Notes: generated by a model not told the origin, from the sequence alone. A stretch of 64,000 nt of DNA from an uncultured Lachnospiraceae bacterium (GCA_910586715.1 CAJUJG010000008.1:35449-99448); one strand, 5' to 3'; shown: positions 26,948 through 35,842, counted from the stretch's first letter. Translations and numbers: made by a program.

Positions 26948-28003
26948 CTAGCGTTCCTCCTTTAAAATAAGCCGCATCGCTTTTAGCAGCCGCACATTAT
27001 CCTCATGCGTGCGCACGGCAATGCGGTAATATCCCTTTTCCAATCCGCGGTAATTGCCGCAGTCTCTTATCAGAAAGCCTTTTTCCAACAGCCGCTCCTT
27101 CCAATTTATGGCACTGTAAAAAAAGACAAAATTTGCGCTTCCCGCAAACACGCGGCAGCCAAGCGGCGCAAGCCCCTCTTCAAGAAAAGCTCTCTCCGCC
27201 TGCAAATACCTTTTTGAGCGTGCGGCAAACTCCGTCTGCGCGAGCGCTGCAATGCCTGCACTTTGCGCAGGCGCGGAAACCTCCCACGGCTGTCTGTGTC
27301 TGTATATCTTTTCTATCAGCGCATGATTGCAGGTAACCGCGTACCCCAGGCGCAGCCCTGCAAGCGCATACATTTTAGTAAAGGATTTCAAAATGACAAG
27401 CGACTTTCTGCCTGCTGTTTTGTCCGACATTGAACATTCTTTTGGGTTATCCAAAAATTCATTAAAGCACTCGTCAAGCACAAGTAAAATGTCGTTTTTT
27501 TCACAAATATCCGCAATTGCCGTCAGCCGTTTTTTATCAATCACCACCCCTGTCGGATTGTTCGGCACACACAAAAACACCATATCCAAATCCGGCAAAA
27601 GCCGTTCCTCAAAGTCCTGCGTCAGGGCAAATCCGTTTTCCGGCAAAAGCATATGATATTGTATCTTCGCATCTGCCGCCGTCAGAGCCTTTTCATACTC
27701 CGCAAAGCAAGGCGCTGTCAATAACGCGGTCTTTGGCTTGTGCGCATACACAATGGAATAAATCAGCTCCGCCGCACCGTTTCCGCAAATTACATCGCAA
27801 GCCGCACAGCCAAAATACTCCGCAATCTTCTCACGAAGCGTCTTACACGACCAGTCAGGATACCTGCCAAGCGTACCGGTGCCTGAAATCACTGCCTCCG
27901 CTATTTCCCGCGGCATTTCAAGCGGATTGATATTTGCCGAAAAGTCCGTTATGCACCCGCCGTTTTCATACGCGTAAATATCACCGCCGTGTCCGTTGTC
28001 CAT
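26948..28003 (-). CDS. cobD: L-threonine-O-3-phosphate decarboxylase-like aminotransferase
   Basis: A PLP enzyme of the CobC/CobD type that makes (R)-1-amino-2-propanol phosphate for CbiB. It shows HGGDIYAYE, DFSANINPLEMP and RYPDWSCKTLRE at the N-terminus, VPNNPTGVV, and the PLP-lysine region LKSFTKMYALAGLRLGY. I chose ATG 28003 (MDNGHGGD), placed eight bases after ACGGAGG; the frame also extends to a TTG at 28024. Histidinol-phosphate aminotransferase is the nearest alternative, but the operon context settles the role. Confidence 0.88.
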   Translation of the reverse strand: MDNGHGGDIYAYENGGCITDFSANINPLEMPREIAEAVISGTGTLGRYPDWSCKTLREKIAEYFGCAACDVICGNGAAELIYSIVYAHKPKTALLTAPCFAEYEKALTAADAKIQYHMLLPENGFALTQDFEERLLPDLDMVFLCVPNNPTGVVIDKKRLTAIADICEKNDILLVLDECFNEFLDNPKECSMSDKTAGRKSLVILKSFTKMYALAGLRLGYAVTCNHALIEKIYRHRQPWEVSAPAQSAGIAALAQTEFAARSKRYLQAERAFLEEGLAPLGCRVFAGSANFVFFYSAINWKERLLEKGFLIRDCGNYRGLEKGYYRIAVRTHEDNVRLLKAMRLILKEER

Positions 28004-28024
28004 AAGCAGTCCTCCGTTCAACAA

Positions 28025-29257
28025 TTATCTGTTTTGCGGGACAAGTTTTACCAATGTCACAGGATTTTGTCCCGTCATCAAATGATACGCCCCCGTTTTT
28101 TTCGCCTTTGCCACACTAATCTGCACCACTTGCGGTTCTATGCCATATTCCTTGGCTGTTTGCATGACTTCCGAGAATGTTTCAAGCGTAATCAGACTAA
28201 TCACAATAACCGTTCGCGGATTTTTCTCCCACAGCAGGGAAAGGATTTCACGCACCGCTCCCGCACTTCCGCCGATAAACGCATGCGTTGCCACAGGAAG
28301 CGGTCCGAGTGCGTCAGGCGCTTTTCCAAAAGCAATCTGCAAATTATCCGCCCGGAATTTTCGTTGGTTCTGCTTTATCAAATCAACCGCTTTTTCCTGA
28401 TATTCAATCGCATAAACGCGGCTGCCGGGATAGCACACTGCCGCCTGTATTCCCACGGAACCCGTGCCCGCGCCAATGTCATACAATACGGACTGTCTGC
28501 CAAGTCCAAGTTTTTGGATTGCAAGAGAGCGCACCTCCGACTTCGTCATCGGCACATCGCCGCGTATCCATTCGCTGTCGTCAATTTCCGGAAACAGGCA
28601 TTCCCGTGGGGAAGGATTTTCGATGACCGCCACAAGCAGACTGCCAAAATCTGCCTCCTGCGCCTCCTGCGGCGTCATGCGGCATATTCTTTGATCGGGA
28701 TAACCGACATTTTCACCGATATGCAGTATCACATTGTCAAAACCGTAATATTGCAGCTTCCCTGCAAGCTCCCGCAGCCCCTGTGCGCCGCCAAGCAGGC
28801 AAAAAGTATACCGTTCCCTGTCTGCCGTTCCAATGACGTTTTCCTGTCTGCCATGCAGGCTGACGGCAGAAACCGCGTCCCATGAAACGCCGATTTCCGC
28901 ACAAAATGCAGACATAGAAGACACGCCCGGTACCAGCGCAACCACATAATCGGAAAATGCCTCCAACAGCTTTTTTGCACCGCTGTAAAATCCCACGTCC
29001 CCCGACAAAAGAACACAGGCACACCTCCACCCTTGATTTTCGGTTTTGTTCAGATGCGCACGTATTTCGTCCGGCTGGTATGCCGTAATCCGTTTTGCGC
29101 TGCTTCCATCAGAAACCTTCAGCATTCTGTCCGCCCCAAACACCAAATCACAGGTTTCTATCAGCGTTTTTGCCTTTACGGTCAGCCCTTCGCAGGTTCC
29201 CGTTCCGATGCCAATCAGATATAGTTTTTTATCCTGCATAGCCGTCGTGTTCTCCAT
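28025..29257 (-). CDS. cbiET: CbiET fusion: C5,C15-methyltransferase and decarboxylase
   Basis: One protein of 410 residues joins CbiE (residues about 10-205; LIGIGTGTCEGLTVKA, LLSGDVGFYSGA) and CbiT (about 215-400; Rossmann motif LYDIGAGTGSVGIQAA and the GGSAGAVREIL loop). Together they methylate C5 and C15 and decarboxylate the C12 acetate, as in CobL. The start is uncertain: ATG 29257 lies inside cbiL without a ribosome site, and ATG 29239 (MQDKKLYLIG) is an alternative with a 11-base overlap. Confidence 0.92.
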   Translation of the reverse strand: MENTTAMQDKKLYLIGIGTGTCEGLTVKAKTLIETCDLVFGADRMLKVSDGSSAKRITAYQPDEIRAHLNKTENQGWRCACVLLSGDVGFYSGAKKLLEAFSDYVVALVPGVSSMSAFCAEIGVSWDAVSAVSLHGRQENVIGTADRERYTFCLLGGAQGLRELAGKLQYYGFDNVILHIGENVGYPDQRICRMTPQEAQEADFGSLLVAVIENPSPRECLFPEIDDSEWIRGDVPMTKSEVRSLAIQKLGLGRQSVLYDIGAGTGSVGIQAAVCYPGSRVYAIEYQEKAVDLIKQNQRKFRADNLQIAFGKAPDALGPLPVATHAFIGGSAGAVREILSLLWEKNPRTVIVISLITLETFSEVMQTAKEYGIEPQVVQISVAKAKKTGAYHLMTGQNPVTLVKLVPQNR

Positions 29258-29930
29258 TTTTCACAATCACAATGGAATAATAGCCTGCCGCCTCGTCCAA
29301 TCCGTCCGCCGTATACGACACGCGCTCATTTTCCAGTCCGCAGTTTTCCACCATATATACATGGTCCGCGGTTGTGTCAATCTGCTCCCTTAACCACTCC
29401 ATTTTGCTTCCGATTTTCATAAACACCTTTATTCCGGAAAGATTTGCGGTTTCTTTTGGCGCATATGCCGCCGGCAGAATGTGCAGCTGCTGCGCCTGTT
29501 CCACCAAAGGAATATTCAGCCTTGCCGCTGCCGCGCAAAATGACGGTATTCCGCTTATAATCTGCGTTTCATAGCCGAGTGCCTTTATTTTTTCATGAAT
29601 ATAACCATATGTTGCATAAATCGCAGGGTCGCCAAGCACAAGGAATGCAACATCCTTTCCCTGTTTCAGCGCTCCCGCAATTTTCCGCGCGCCGTCCGTA
29701 TGATACTGCTCCAGTATTTCAGCGTCCATTGTCATGGGCATGGAAATTGTAAGGCATGGTTTGTCTTCCAGTTCTACCGCACCCGATGCAATTTTGTATG
29801 CCAAACATTTGCTTTTATCTTCTGACGGCACTGCGATATAATGGCACTTTTTTATCACACGCACCGCCTTTAAAGTCAGCAGTTCCGGGTCGCCCGGACC
29901 GACACCTACACCGTATAATGTTCCCTTCAT
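29229..29930 (-). CDS. cbiL: Cobalt-precorrin-2 C20-methyltransferase
   Basis: CbiL/CobI methylates C20, the first committed corrin step, and is the first gene of the main operon. Motifs are GVGVGPGDPELLTLKAVR (residues about 7-24), LVLGDPAIYATYGYIHE and IISGIPSFCAAAARLNIPL, the last being specific to CbiL. I chose ATG 29930 (MKGTLYGVG) behind AAAAGGAC; a TTG two codons upstream is the alternative. Length 233 is normal. Confidence 0.93.
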   Translation of the reverse strand: MKGTLYGVGVGPGDPELLTLKAVRVIKKCHYIAVPSEDKSKCLAYKIASGAVELEDKPCLTISMPMTMDAEILEQYHTDGARKIAGALKQGKDVAFLVLGDPAIYATYGYIHEKIKALGYETQIISGIPSFCAAAARLNIPLVEQAQQLHILPAAYAPKETANLSGIKVFMKIGSKMEWLREQIDTTADHVYMVENCGLENERVSYTADGLDEAAGYYSIVIVKNGEHDGYAG

Positions 29931-29969
29931 TACCAACCGTCCTTTTCTTTTAATTGAAATCTAAAAACC

Positions 29970-30029
29970 ATTATATCATTCTCTTTTGTAAAAATATAGC
30001 TATTATTTTTTTCAAAAGTAGATTATAAT
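29970..30029. promoter_or_regulatory. Divergent promoter region of cbiL and the 30071 gene
   Basis: A TATAAT on the minus strand at 29970-29975 and another on the plus strand at 30024-30029 give back-to-back -10 elements; neither has a good -35. The leader of the cob operon is under 45 bases, too short for a cobalamin riboswitch, and no B12 box was found. Confidence 0.45.
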
Positions 30030-30070
30030 AATAAAAAATACACAAAAGAAACGGAAAGGAGTGCGGAACA

Positions 30071-30661
30071 GTGGGTTTATTTTTGCAGACTGCAATCATA
30101 CCCGATTGCAATGAAGCAGCGGTAAGAGATGCCGTAGTGTCCGTAGCGGAAAAATATTCGCATGAATTTGAGTCGGCAGGAGGCAATATGGCATCAGGGT
30201 ATCATATCATTGACTTAATTCCGGACGACTGCCAGTACCGCACGTATGAGAATGGCGTGGGTATCTTATTCAATGAGGACTGTATGGGTTACGAATCGCT
30301 TGCGTGCGCACTGTCGGAAGAATTAGAAAAAGCCGTCCTGTTTCTGTACATATATGACGGTGATTACTGGGGATACTTTTTATATGACAAGGGCTTGGAA
30401 ATTGACCGCTTTGTCCCTATGCCCGACTATTTTGACGAAGTTACGCAGGACGAACTGGCACAAATGAAGGGCAATGCGGGCATTATCGCAAAGTATTTTC
30501 ATGTGGACAAGACTTCCATTGAAAAGTACATTGTATTTTGGACGAACAACATGCAGAGAAACTACAGTGAAAAAGCATACGCGGATGATGAATTCGGACA
30601 GTGTGAGGATTGGCAGATGGCGGATTTCATGAGAAAATTAGGCTATCCGTACGAGTGGTAG
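30071..30661 (+). CDS. Uncharacterised acidic cytoplasmic protein
   Basis: I do not recognise this 196-residue protein. It starts with GTG at 30071 behind AAAGGAGTGCGGAACA. It has no signal peptide or membrane segment, is rich in Asp, Glu and Tyr, and includes IYDGDYWGYFLYDKGLEIDRFVPMPDYF, which has the look of a beta-rich immunity or SMI1-like protein, although that is only an impression. The N-terminus contains AVVSVAEKYSHEFES. It stands alone between the cob operon (divergent) and the SDR gene. Confidence 0.7.
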   Translation: MGLFLQTAIIPDCNEAAVRDAVVSVAEKYSHEFESAGGNMASGYHIIDLIPDDCQYRTYENGVGILFNEDCMGYESLACALSEELEKAVLFLYIYDGDYWGYFLYDKGLEIDRFVPMPDYFDEVTQDELAQMKGNAGIIAKYFHVDKTSIEKYIVFWTNNMQRNYSEKAYADDEFGQCEDWQMADFMRKLGYPYEW

Positions 30662-30725
30662 GTGTTTCTAACAGATAGGATTAAATAATAGAAGCGGACG
30701 CTATAACGCTTCGGAATGGAGGATA

Positions 30726-30778
30726 GTGTGAAAAATAAATTTTTCACACGGCGAATTTGTGCTTACGCCCAAATTCGC
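30726..30778 (+). other. Two tandem perfect hairpins before the SDR gene
   Basis: GTGTGAAAAA/TTTTTCACAC (30726-30749, 10-bp stem, TAAA loop) is followed at once by GCGAATTTG/CAAATTCGC (30751-30778, 9-bp stem). They sit between two same-strand genes. They could end the upstream transcript, be an operator, or fold in the SDR leader. Confidence 0.55.
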
Positions 30779-30804
30779 AGGCACTGACAAGAATGGAGGA
30801 TTTT

Positions 30805-31605
30805 ATGGGATTTTTAACGGGAAAGACTGCAATTATCACAGGCGCAGGCAGGGCAGTTTTAAGTGACGGCAGGTGCGGCTCTATCGGCTACGGAATTGCG
30901 ACGGCGTATGCAAAAGAGGGCGCAAATCTCGTGATTACGGGGCGGAACGTAAAGAAACTGGAGGATGCAAAAGAAGAGCTGGAGCGGCTTTACAACATTC
31001 AGGTGTTGATTGTTCAGGCGGATGTCAATGCGGGCGCAGACAATGAAGCGGTTGTTGCAAATGTTGTGAAGCAGACAATTGACGCCTTTGGAAGCATTGA
31101 TGTTTTGATTAACAACGCACAGGCTTCCGCATCCGGCGTGCCTTTGGCGGAGCATACCACGGAGCAGTTTGACCTCGCGCTCTATTCGGGACTGTACGCG
31201 GCGTTTTATTATATGAAGGCGTGCTACCCCCATTTGGCAAAGGCGAAGGGTTCCGTGATTAATTTCGCTTCCGGCGCCGGACTGTTCGGCAACTTCGGAC
31301 AGTGCGCTTACGCGGCGGCAAAAGAAGGCATCCGCGGTCTGACGCGTGTTGCGGCGACAGAATGGGCAAAGGACGGAATCAATGTCAATATTATCTGTCC
31401 GCTTGCATGGACGGCGCAGTTGGAGCAGTTTGAGAAAGCATATCCCGATGCGTTTAAGGCGAATGTGAAGATGCCTCCGGCAGGACACTACGGAGACTCG
31501 GAATTGGAAATCGGACGCGTATGCGTGCAGCTCGCATCACCGGATTTCAAGTATCTGACAGGCGAAACGCTGACGCTCGAGGGCGGTATGGGACTTCGAC
31601 CGTAA
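30805..31605 (+). CDS. Short-chain dehydrogenase/reductase
   Basis: A 266-residue SDR. The coenzyme loop starts TGAGRA but then contains an insertion before GSIGYGIA, so the usual TGxxxGxG spacing is expanded by about nine residues. NNAQ, the catalytic Ser in NFASGAG, and the YAAAK catalytic Tyr/Lys are present. The start is ATG 30805 behind TGGAGGATTTT. The C-terminus GETLTLEGGMGLRP is typical of classical SDRs. The substrate is unknown, and neighbours give no firm clue. Confidence 0.85.
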   Translation: MGFLTGKTAIITGAGRAVLSDGRCGSIGYGIATAYAKEGANLVITGRNVKKLEDAKEELERLYNIQVLIVQADVNAGADNEAVVANVVKQTIDAFGSIDVLINNAQASASGVPLAEHTTEQFDLALYSGLYAAFYYMKACYPHLAKAKGSVINFASGAGLFGNFGQCAYAAAKEGIRGLTRVAATEWAKDGINVNIICPLAWTAQLEQFEKAYPDAFKANVKMPPAGHYGDSELEIGRVCVQLASPDFKYLTGETLTLEGGMGLRP

Positions 31606-31612
31606 ATATTTA

Positions 31613-31653
31613 TGGCAGAGTACTATCTTTTTATAATAGATAGCTCTCTGCCA
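31613..31653. terminator. Terminator-like hairpin after the SDR gene
   Basis: TGGCAGAG-ACTATCT pairs with AGATAG-CTCTGCCA with a small bulge, followed by TTTATGTT. It lies between the convergent SDR and dehydrogenase genes. Confidence 0.7.
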
Positions 31654-31700
31654 TTTATGTTATCTCACAAATAATACTGTCGTATCCAAAACAGTTATCC

Positions 31701-32849
31701 TTAAATCAAAGACTCATAAAGCGCTGTGATATCCGCTACACTTGTTTCTTTCGGATTGCCTGGTCTGCACGCATCGTCATATGCAGATTGTGCAAGGAAC
31801 GGAATATCTTCTCTCTTAACAATCTCTTTAAGATTTGCCGGAATTCCAACATCCTGTGACAGTTTTTTCACTGCGTCAATTGCAGCCTTGCGGTACTCCT
31901 CCTGTGACATCGCATCTACACCCTGAACACCCATTGCTCTGGCAATTTCACGGTACTTCTCACCGGTTGCGTCCGCATTGTACTCCATAACAGTCGGCAG
32001 AATAATTGCATTTGCAACACCATGCGGCGTATCATACAACGCTCCAAGCGGATGTGCCATAGAATGCACAATGCCAAGTCCTACATTGGAGAATCCCATT
32101 CCGGCAACATACTGACCAAGCGCCATATCTTCTCTGCCTTTTGGTGTATTGTCTACTGCACCTCTTAAAGAACGTGAAATAATCTCAATTGCTTTTAAGT
32201 GGAACATGTCTGACAGCTCCCAAGCGCCCGCCGTAATATATCCTTCAATTGCATGTGTAAGCGCATCCATACCGGTTGCCGCCGTCAACCCTTTAGGCAT
32301 TGTTGCCATCATTTCGGGATCGACAAACGAGACAACAGGAATGTCTTTCGGGTCAACACAAACCATTTTCCGGTTTTTTGCCGCATCTGTAATAACATAA
32401 TTGATTGTTACTTCTGCAGCCGTTCCCGCTGTGGTAGGTACCGCAAAAATAGGCACAGACTTGTTCTTTGTCGGTGCAACGCCCTCAAGGCTTATCACAT
32501 CCTCAAATTGAGGATTGTTGATGATAATACCAATTGCCTTTGCCGTATCCATTGAAGAACCTCCGCCAATTGCAATTAAATAATCCGCACCGGATTTCTT
32601 GAATGCAGCCACACCTGTCTGTACATTCTCAACTGTGGGATTGGGCTTAATCTCAGAATACAATTCGTATTCCATTTTCTCACTTTCAAGGATGTCCAAC
32701 ACCTTTTGGGTTACTCCGAATTTTACCAAATCAGGGTCAGAGCATACAAAGGCTTTCTGAAATCCTCTCCCTTTTGCTTCCGGTACAATCTCCTTGACCG
32801 CATCTGTTCCATGGTAAGATGTTTCATTTAATACAAATCTGTTTGCCAT
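31701..32849 (-). CDS. fucO: Iron-containing alcohol dehydrogenase, FucO/lactaldehyde reductase type
   Basis: A 382-residue group III alcohol dehydrogenase. It has the NAD(P) loop GGGSSMDTAKA, PTTAGTAAEVT, and the metal-binding set in GMDALTHAIEGY and HSMAHPLGALYDTPHG. Length and overall sequence fit FucO, which reduces lactaldehyde to 1,2-propanediol during fucose or rhamnose fermentation; other short-chain diols or aldehydes are possible. The start is ATG 32849 (MANRFVLNET) behind AAGGAGCG. It is monocistronic. Confidence 0.85.
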   Translation of the reverse strand: MANRFVLNETSYHGTDAVKEIVPEAKGRGFQKAFVCSDPDLVKFGVTQKVLDILESEKMEYELYSEIKPNPTVENVQTGVAAFKKSGADYLIAIGGGSSMDTAKAIGIIINNPQFEDVISLEGVAPTKNKSVPIFAVPTTAGTAAEVTINYVITDAAKNRKMVCVDPKDIPVVSFVDPEMMATMPKGLTAATGMDALTHAIEGYITAGAWELSDMFHLKAIEIISRSLRGAVDNTPKGREDMALGQYVAGMGFSNVGLGIVHSMAHPLGALYDTPHGVANAIILPTVMEYNADATGEKYREIARAMGVQGVDAMSQEEYRKAAIDAVKKLSQDVGIPANLKEIVKREDIPFLAQSAYDDACRPGNPKETSVADITALYESLI

Positions 32850-32962
32850 ACGCTTACGCTCCTTTATATTTATTCTTATGTCTCTATTAAATATATCACA
32901 CAACCCAACTTTTGAAAATGCCAAAAAGCGCAAATTAGTTTCTGAAAACAAAAAAGTCAGCT

Positions 32963-32983
32963 GATTTACCGTTTAGGTAAATC
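32963..32983. promoter_or_regulatory. Inverted repeat in the fucO-XRE divergent region
   Basis: GATTTACC and GGTAAATC are separated by GTTTA. This is 114 bases before the dehydrogenase start and may be an operator. A TATAAT-like element lies near 33098 ahead of the XRE gene. The rest of 32850-33150 shows nothing recognisable. Confidence 0.4.
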
Positions 32984-33150
32984 GCTGCCCAAAGGTGAAC
33001 AATATTGCGCAGTCCAATAGCCTGTGAGCGATTCCATTGAAAATTCAATGACAAAAAAACTTTGTTGTGATAAAATTTTAGCAAAGCAATCGTTGTATAT
33101 AATGCAAACTGCCTTTACAGACCATATTAAGAAAGGAACGCAACCATACC

Positions 33151-33519
33151 ATGAACATCAGTGAACGTCTTTGCGACCTGCGCAAAAAAGCCGGCTACTC
33201 GCAGGAACAGCTTGCCGAACTTTTAGGAATTTCCCGCCAGGCAATTTCAAAATGGGAAAGCGGGCAGGGAAATCCCGATATTGACAACATTATCAAACTG
33301 ACAAAAATTTATCAGGTCAGCGCCGACTACATTTTAATGGGGTGCGAAAATGAACCAAGCCGACAGACAGAATCGGTGCCAACACCCTTACCTCCCAAAA
33401 ATGAATTCAGCCCCGAAATGCGCAAAGCGATTGCAATCATCACCGTTACTGCCGGCTTTGCAGTCATCACCGTGCTGTTCATCACAGCATTGTCCATTAT
33501 GGAGAAATTTGTTTTTTAA
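33151..33519 (+). CDS. XRE-family regulator with C-terminal membrane helix
   Basis: The N-terminal 65 residues form a Cro/CI-type helix-turn-helix (LRKKAGYSQEQLAELLGISR, then AISKWESGQGNPDI). A Pro-rich linker is followed by one hydrophobic helix (AIAIITVTAGFAVITVLFITAL, about 92-113). This layout of a DNA-binding head tethered to the membrane is common in Firmicutes, usually of unknown signal. The ATG follows AAAGGAACG. Nothing is encoded with it. Confidence 0.85.
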   Translation: MNISERLCDLRKKAGYSQEQLAELLGISRQAISKWESGQGNPDIDNIIKLTKIYQVSADYILMGCENEPSRQTESVPTPLPPKNEFSPEMRKAIAIITVTAGFAVITVLFITALSIMEKFVF

Positions 33520-33741
33520 CCTGCTGTTCTCTTACGGACAGCCATTTTAATTTATCGCCTACTTGAATTTACCTTACCATAAGTATCCTCCAAGAACGCT
33601 ATCCCAATATACTCTTTTTTCTTAGCGGTAAACCAATCATATAAATGTTATGTTTGACACAACACGCCCAAATGGTCCAAACGCTGCGAAGTGTCGTAAT
33701 TACACGCACAAAAAAGCCCGCAAGCTCCGCTCCCGCAGACC

Positions 33742-33912
33742 TCACAAGGCTCTTTCCAGTGTCAACAGCTTTACTTTTTTGTCAACATCGCCTGCATACC
33801 CCGTCAAACTTCCGTTTGTTCCAACTACTCTGTGACAGGGTATGATAATGGAAATTTTGTTATGCCCCACTGCGCCGCCAACTGCCTGTGCGCACATGTG
33901 GGGCAGTCCCTT
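33742..33912 (-). pseudogene. C-terminal remnant of methylated-DNA-protein cysteine methyltransferase
   Basis: About 55 residues match the end of Ogt/MGMT: AQAVGGAVGHN, then IIIPCHRVVGTNGSLTGYAG with the alkyl-acceptor Cys in PCHRV. The preceding two-thirds of the protein is missing; upstream in frame the sequence becomes unrelated and soon enters the 3' end of the dehydratase gene. The frame has no ribosome site for a start. I read it as a truncated relic. The stretch 33520-33741 beside it holds no gene. Confidence 0.8.
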
Positions 33913-33943
33913 TTCGCAAAATGAAAGGTTCACCTTTAATATC

Positions 33944-35698
33944 TTAATCCTCAAATGCCAAATATGCACCCTTCATCGGGCTCACCGCGTGCTCGCTGAA
34001 CAGCCGCAGCGCGCCTCTCTGATACCGTATCTCACGCGGTTTCCAGTTCTTTTTCCGCTCCATTAAAATCTTATCAATCTCCTCCGGCGACTTGCGCTCT
34101 CCCTGAATGCCAATAATATTCAGCTTCCGCTCCACCACGTCAATCTCAATCAAATCGCCTTCCTCGACAAGCGCAATCGGTCCGCCGTCTGCCGCCTCGG
34201 GACTGCAATGTCCAATCACCGGACCGGTAGACGCACCCGAAAACCGCCCGTCCGTAATCAGCGCAATGCTCTTTCCAAGCTCCTTGTCGCTGCTGATTGC
34301 CTCCGACGTGTAAAACATTTCCGGCATTCCGCTGCCTTTGGGACCCTCGTAACGGATAAACACCGCGTCGCCCTTTTCAACCTTGTGCTTTAACACCGCG
34401 TCCAAACACTCCTCTTCGCTGTCGAACGGTCTTGCGCGCAATACGGCACGGAACATTTCCTTCGGACATGCCGTATGCTTGATAACTGCCCCCTCCGGCG
34501 CAAGGTTTCCACGCAAAATCGCAATGCTTCCGTCGTTTCCTATCGCCTTATCGCGCGGACGGATAATGTCCTCCTTCGTGAGCGTGCAGCCATAACGCTT
34601 GTTGAACTCCTGCAGCCACTTGTCACACCGCTCATAAAAGCCGTTGTGCTTTAACTCCTCCAAATTTTCACCAAGCGTTTTTCCCGTCACCGTCATCACG
34701 TCCAAATGCAGCACATCTTTGATTTCCTCCATAATCGCCGGAACACCGCCCGCATAATAGAAACACTCCGCCGGCCAGCGTCCCGCCGGACGCACATCCA
34801 AAAGATATTTCGCATTGCGGTGCAGGCGGTCAAACGTGTCGCCTGTGACCTCCAGCCCGAATTCATGTGCAATTGCCGGAATATGCAGCAGACAGTTCGT
34901 GCTCCCCGAAACCGCCGCGTGTACCAAAATCGCATTCTCAAAGCTGTCCATTGTGACAATATCACTTGGGCGCATGTTTTCCGAATGTGCCATTTCCACC
35001 GCACGTCTGCCTGCCTCTCTTGCAAACGTTTTCAGGTCAGGGCTTGTCGCAGGCATGAGCGCACTGCCGGGCAGCGCAAGACCAAGCGCCTCCGCCATAA
35101 TCTGCATGGTGGACGCCGTTCCGATAAACGAGCACGCACCGCAGCTCGGGCAGGCGTTATGCTTTGCCCAGTTGAGCTTTTCCTCGTCAATCTCACCGCG
35201 CTGAAACTTCGCGCTGTACATGCCAAGCTGCTCCAGCGTCAGCATATCAGGCCCTGCGTTCATCGTACCGCCTGAAACGACAATCGCCGGAATATTGACG
35301 CGCGCCAGTCCCATGAGATTAGCGGGCAGTCCCTTGTCACAGCTTGAAAGGTATACGCCTGCGTCAAACGGCGTCGCATTTGCGTGAATTTCAATCATGT
35401 TCGCAATCATTTCACGGCTGACAAGGCTGAAATTAATGCCGTCCGTTCCCTGACTTTCCCCGTCGCAGATGTCCGTACAGAAATATCGTGCGCCGAAACC
35501 GCCTGCCTCTGCGATGCCTTTTCTGACTTCTTCCACCAAAACATTCAAATGCCCGCTGCCGGGATGACTGTCGCCGTAGGTACTCTCAATAATTACCTGC
35601 GGTTTTGCCAAATCCTCCGGCGTCCAACCCGTGCCAATCCGCAACGGGTCAAGCTCCGGAGCAACCTTGCGCATTTCCTGACTCTTCAAATTGCTCAT
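33944..35698 (-). CDS. IlvD/Edd family dehydratase, probably for a sugar acid
   Basis: A 584-residue Fe-S dehydratase. Cluster ligands lie in SSCDKGLPANLM and CPSCGAC; the catalytic Ser region GRFSGASTGPVIGH is intact. The family includes dihydroxyacid dehydratase and sugar-acid dehydratases. The neighbouring GntP permease and FadR-type regulator point to an aldonate (gluconate-like) substrate rather than isoleucine/valine synthesis, as no other ilv gene is near. The N-terminal segment GTGWTPEDLAKPQVIIESTYGDSHPGS is of the sugar-acid type. AAGGAAGGATT precedes the ATG. Confidence 0.8.
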   Translation of the reverse strand: MSNLKSQEMRKVAPELDPLRIGTGWTPEDLAKPQVIIESTYGDSHPGSGHLNVLVEEVRKGIAEAGGFGARYFCTDICDGESQGTDGINFSLVSREMIANMIEIHANATPFDAGVYLSSCDKGLPANLMGLARVNIPAIVVSGGTMNAGPDMLTLEQLGMYSAKFQRGEIDEEKLNWAKHNACPSCGACSFIGTASTMQIMAEALGLALPGSALMPATSPDLKTFAREAGRRAVEMAHSENMRPSDIVTMDSFENAILVHAAVSGSTNCLLHIPAIAHEFGLEVTGDTFDRLHRNAKYLLDVRPAGRWPAECFYYAGGVPAIMEEIKDVLHLDVMTVTGKTLGENLEELKHNGFYERCDKWLQEFNKRYGCTLTKEDIIRPRDKAIGNDGSIAILRGNLAPEGAVIKHTACPKEMFRAVLRARPFDSEEECLDAVLKHKVEKGDAVFIRYEGPKGSGMPEMFYTSEAISSDKELGKSIALITDGRFSGASTGPVIGHCSPEAADGGPIALVEEGDLIEIDVVERKLNIIGIQGERKSPEEIDKILMERKKNWKPREIRYQRGALRLFSEHAVSPMKGAYLAFED

Positions 35699-35781
35699 AT
35701 GCTAATCCTTCCTTTCTATCTCATATATTATATAGTAAAGAACGCTGTCCTAAACGAACTTGTTCGTTTTGCGTTCTTTTA

Positions 35782-35841
35782 AGCGAAACTTAGAAAATCT
35801 TTGCTTGTGTCTTTTACAAGCTTAGATTTTCTTTTCGCTTT
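35782..35841 (-). terminator. Long imperfect hairpin after gntP
   Basis: AAGCGAAA/TTTCGCTT, AGAAAATC/GATTTTCT and GCTTGT/ACAAGC nest into one stem starting two bases past the gntP stop. It can terminate the permease transcript or reduce read-through into the dehydratase gene 84 bases further on. Confidence 0.7.
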
Positions 35842-35842
35842 G

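Noticed and set aside
30859..31488. 209-codon minus-strand frame opposite the SDR
   Set aside because: The plus frame has complete SDR motifs, and the minus frame has no start context or recognisable domain.
33742..33969. Functional Ogt/MGMT
   Set aside because: Only the C-terminal third is present and the frame has no start signal, so it is listed as a pseudogene.
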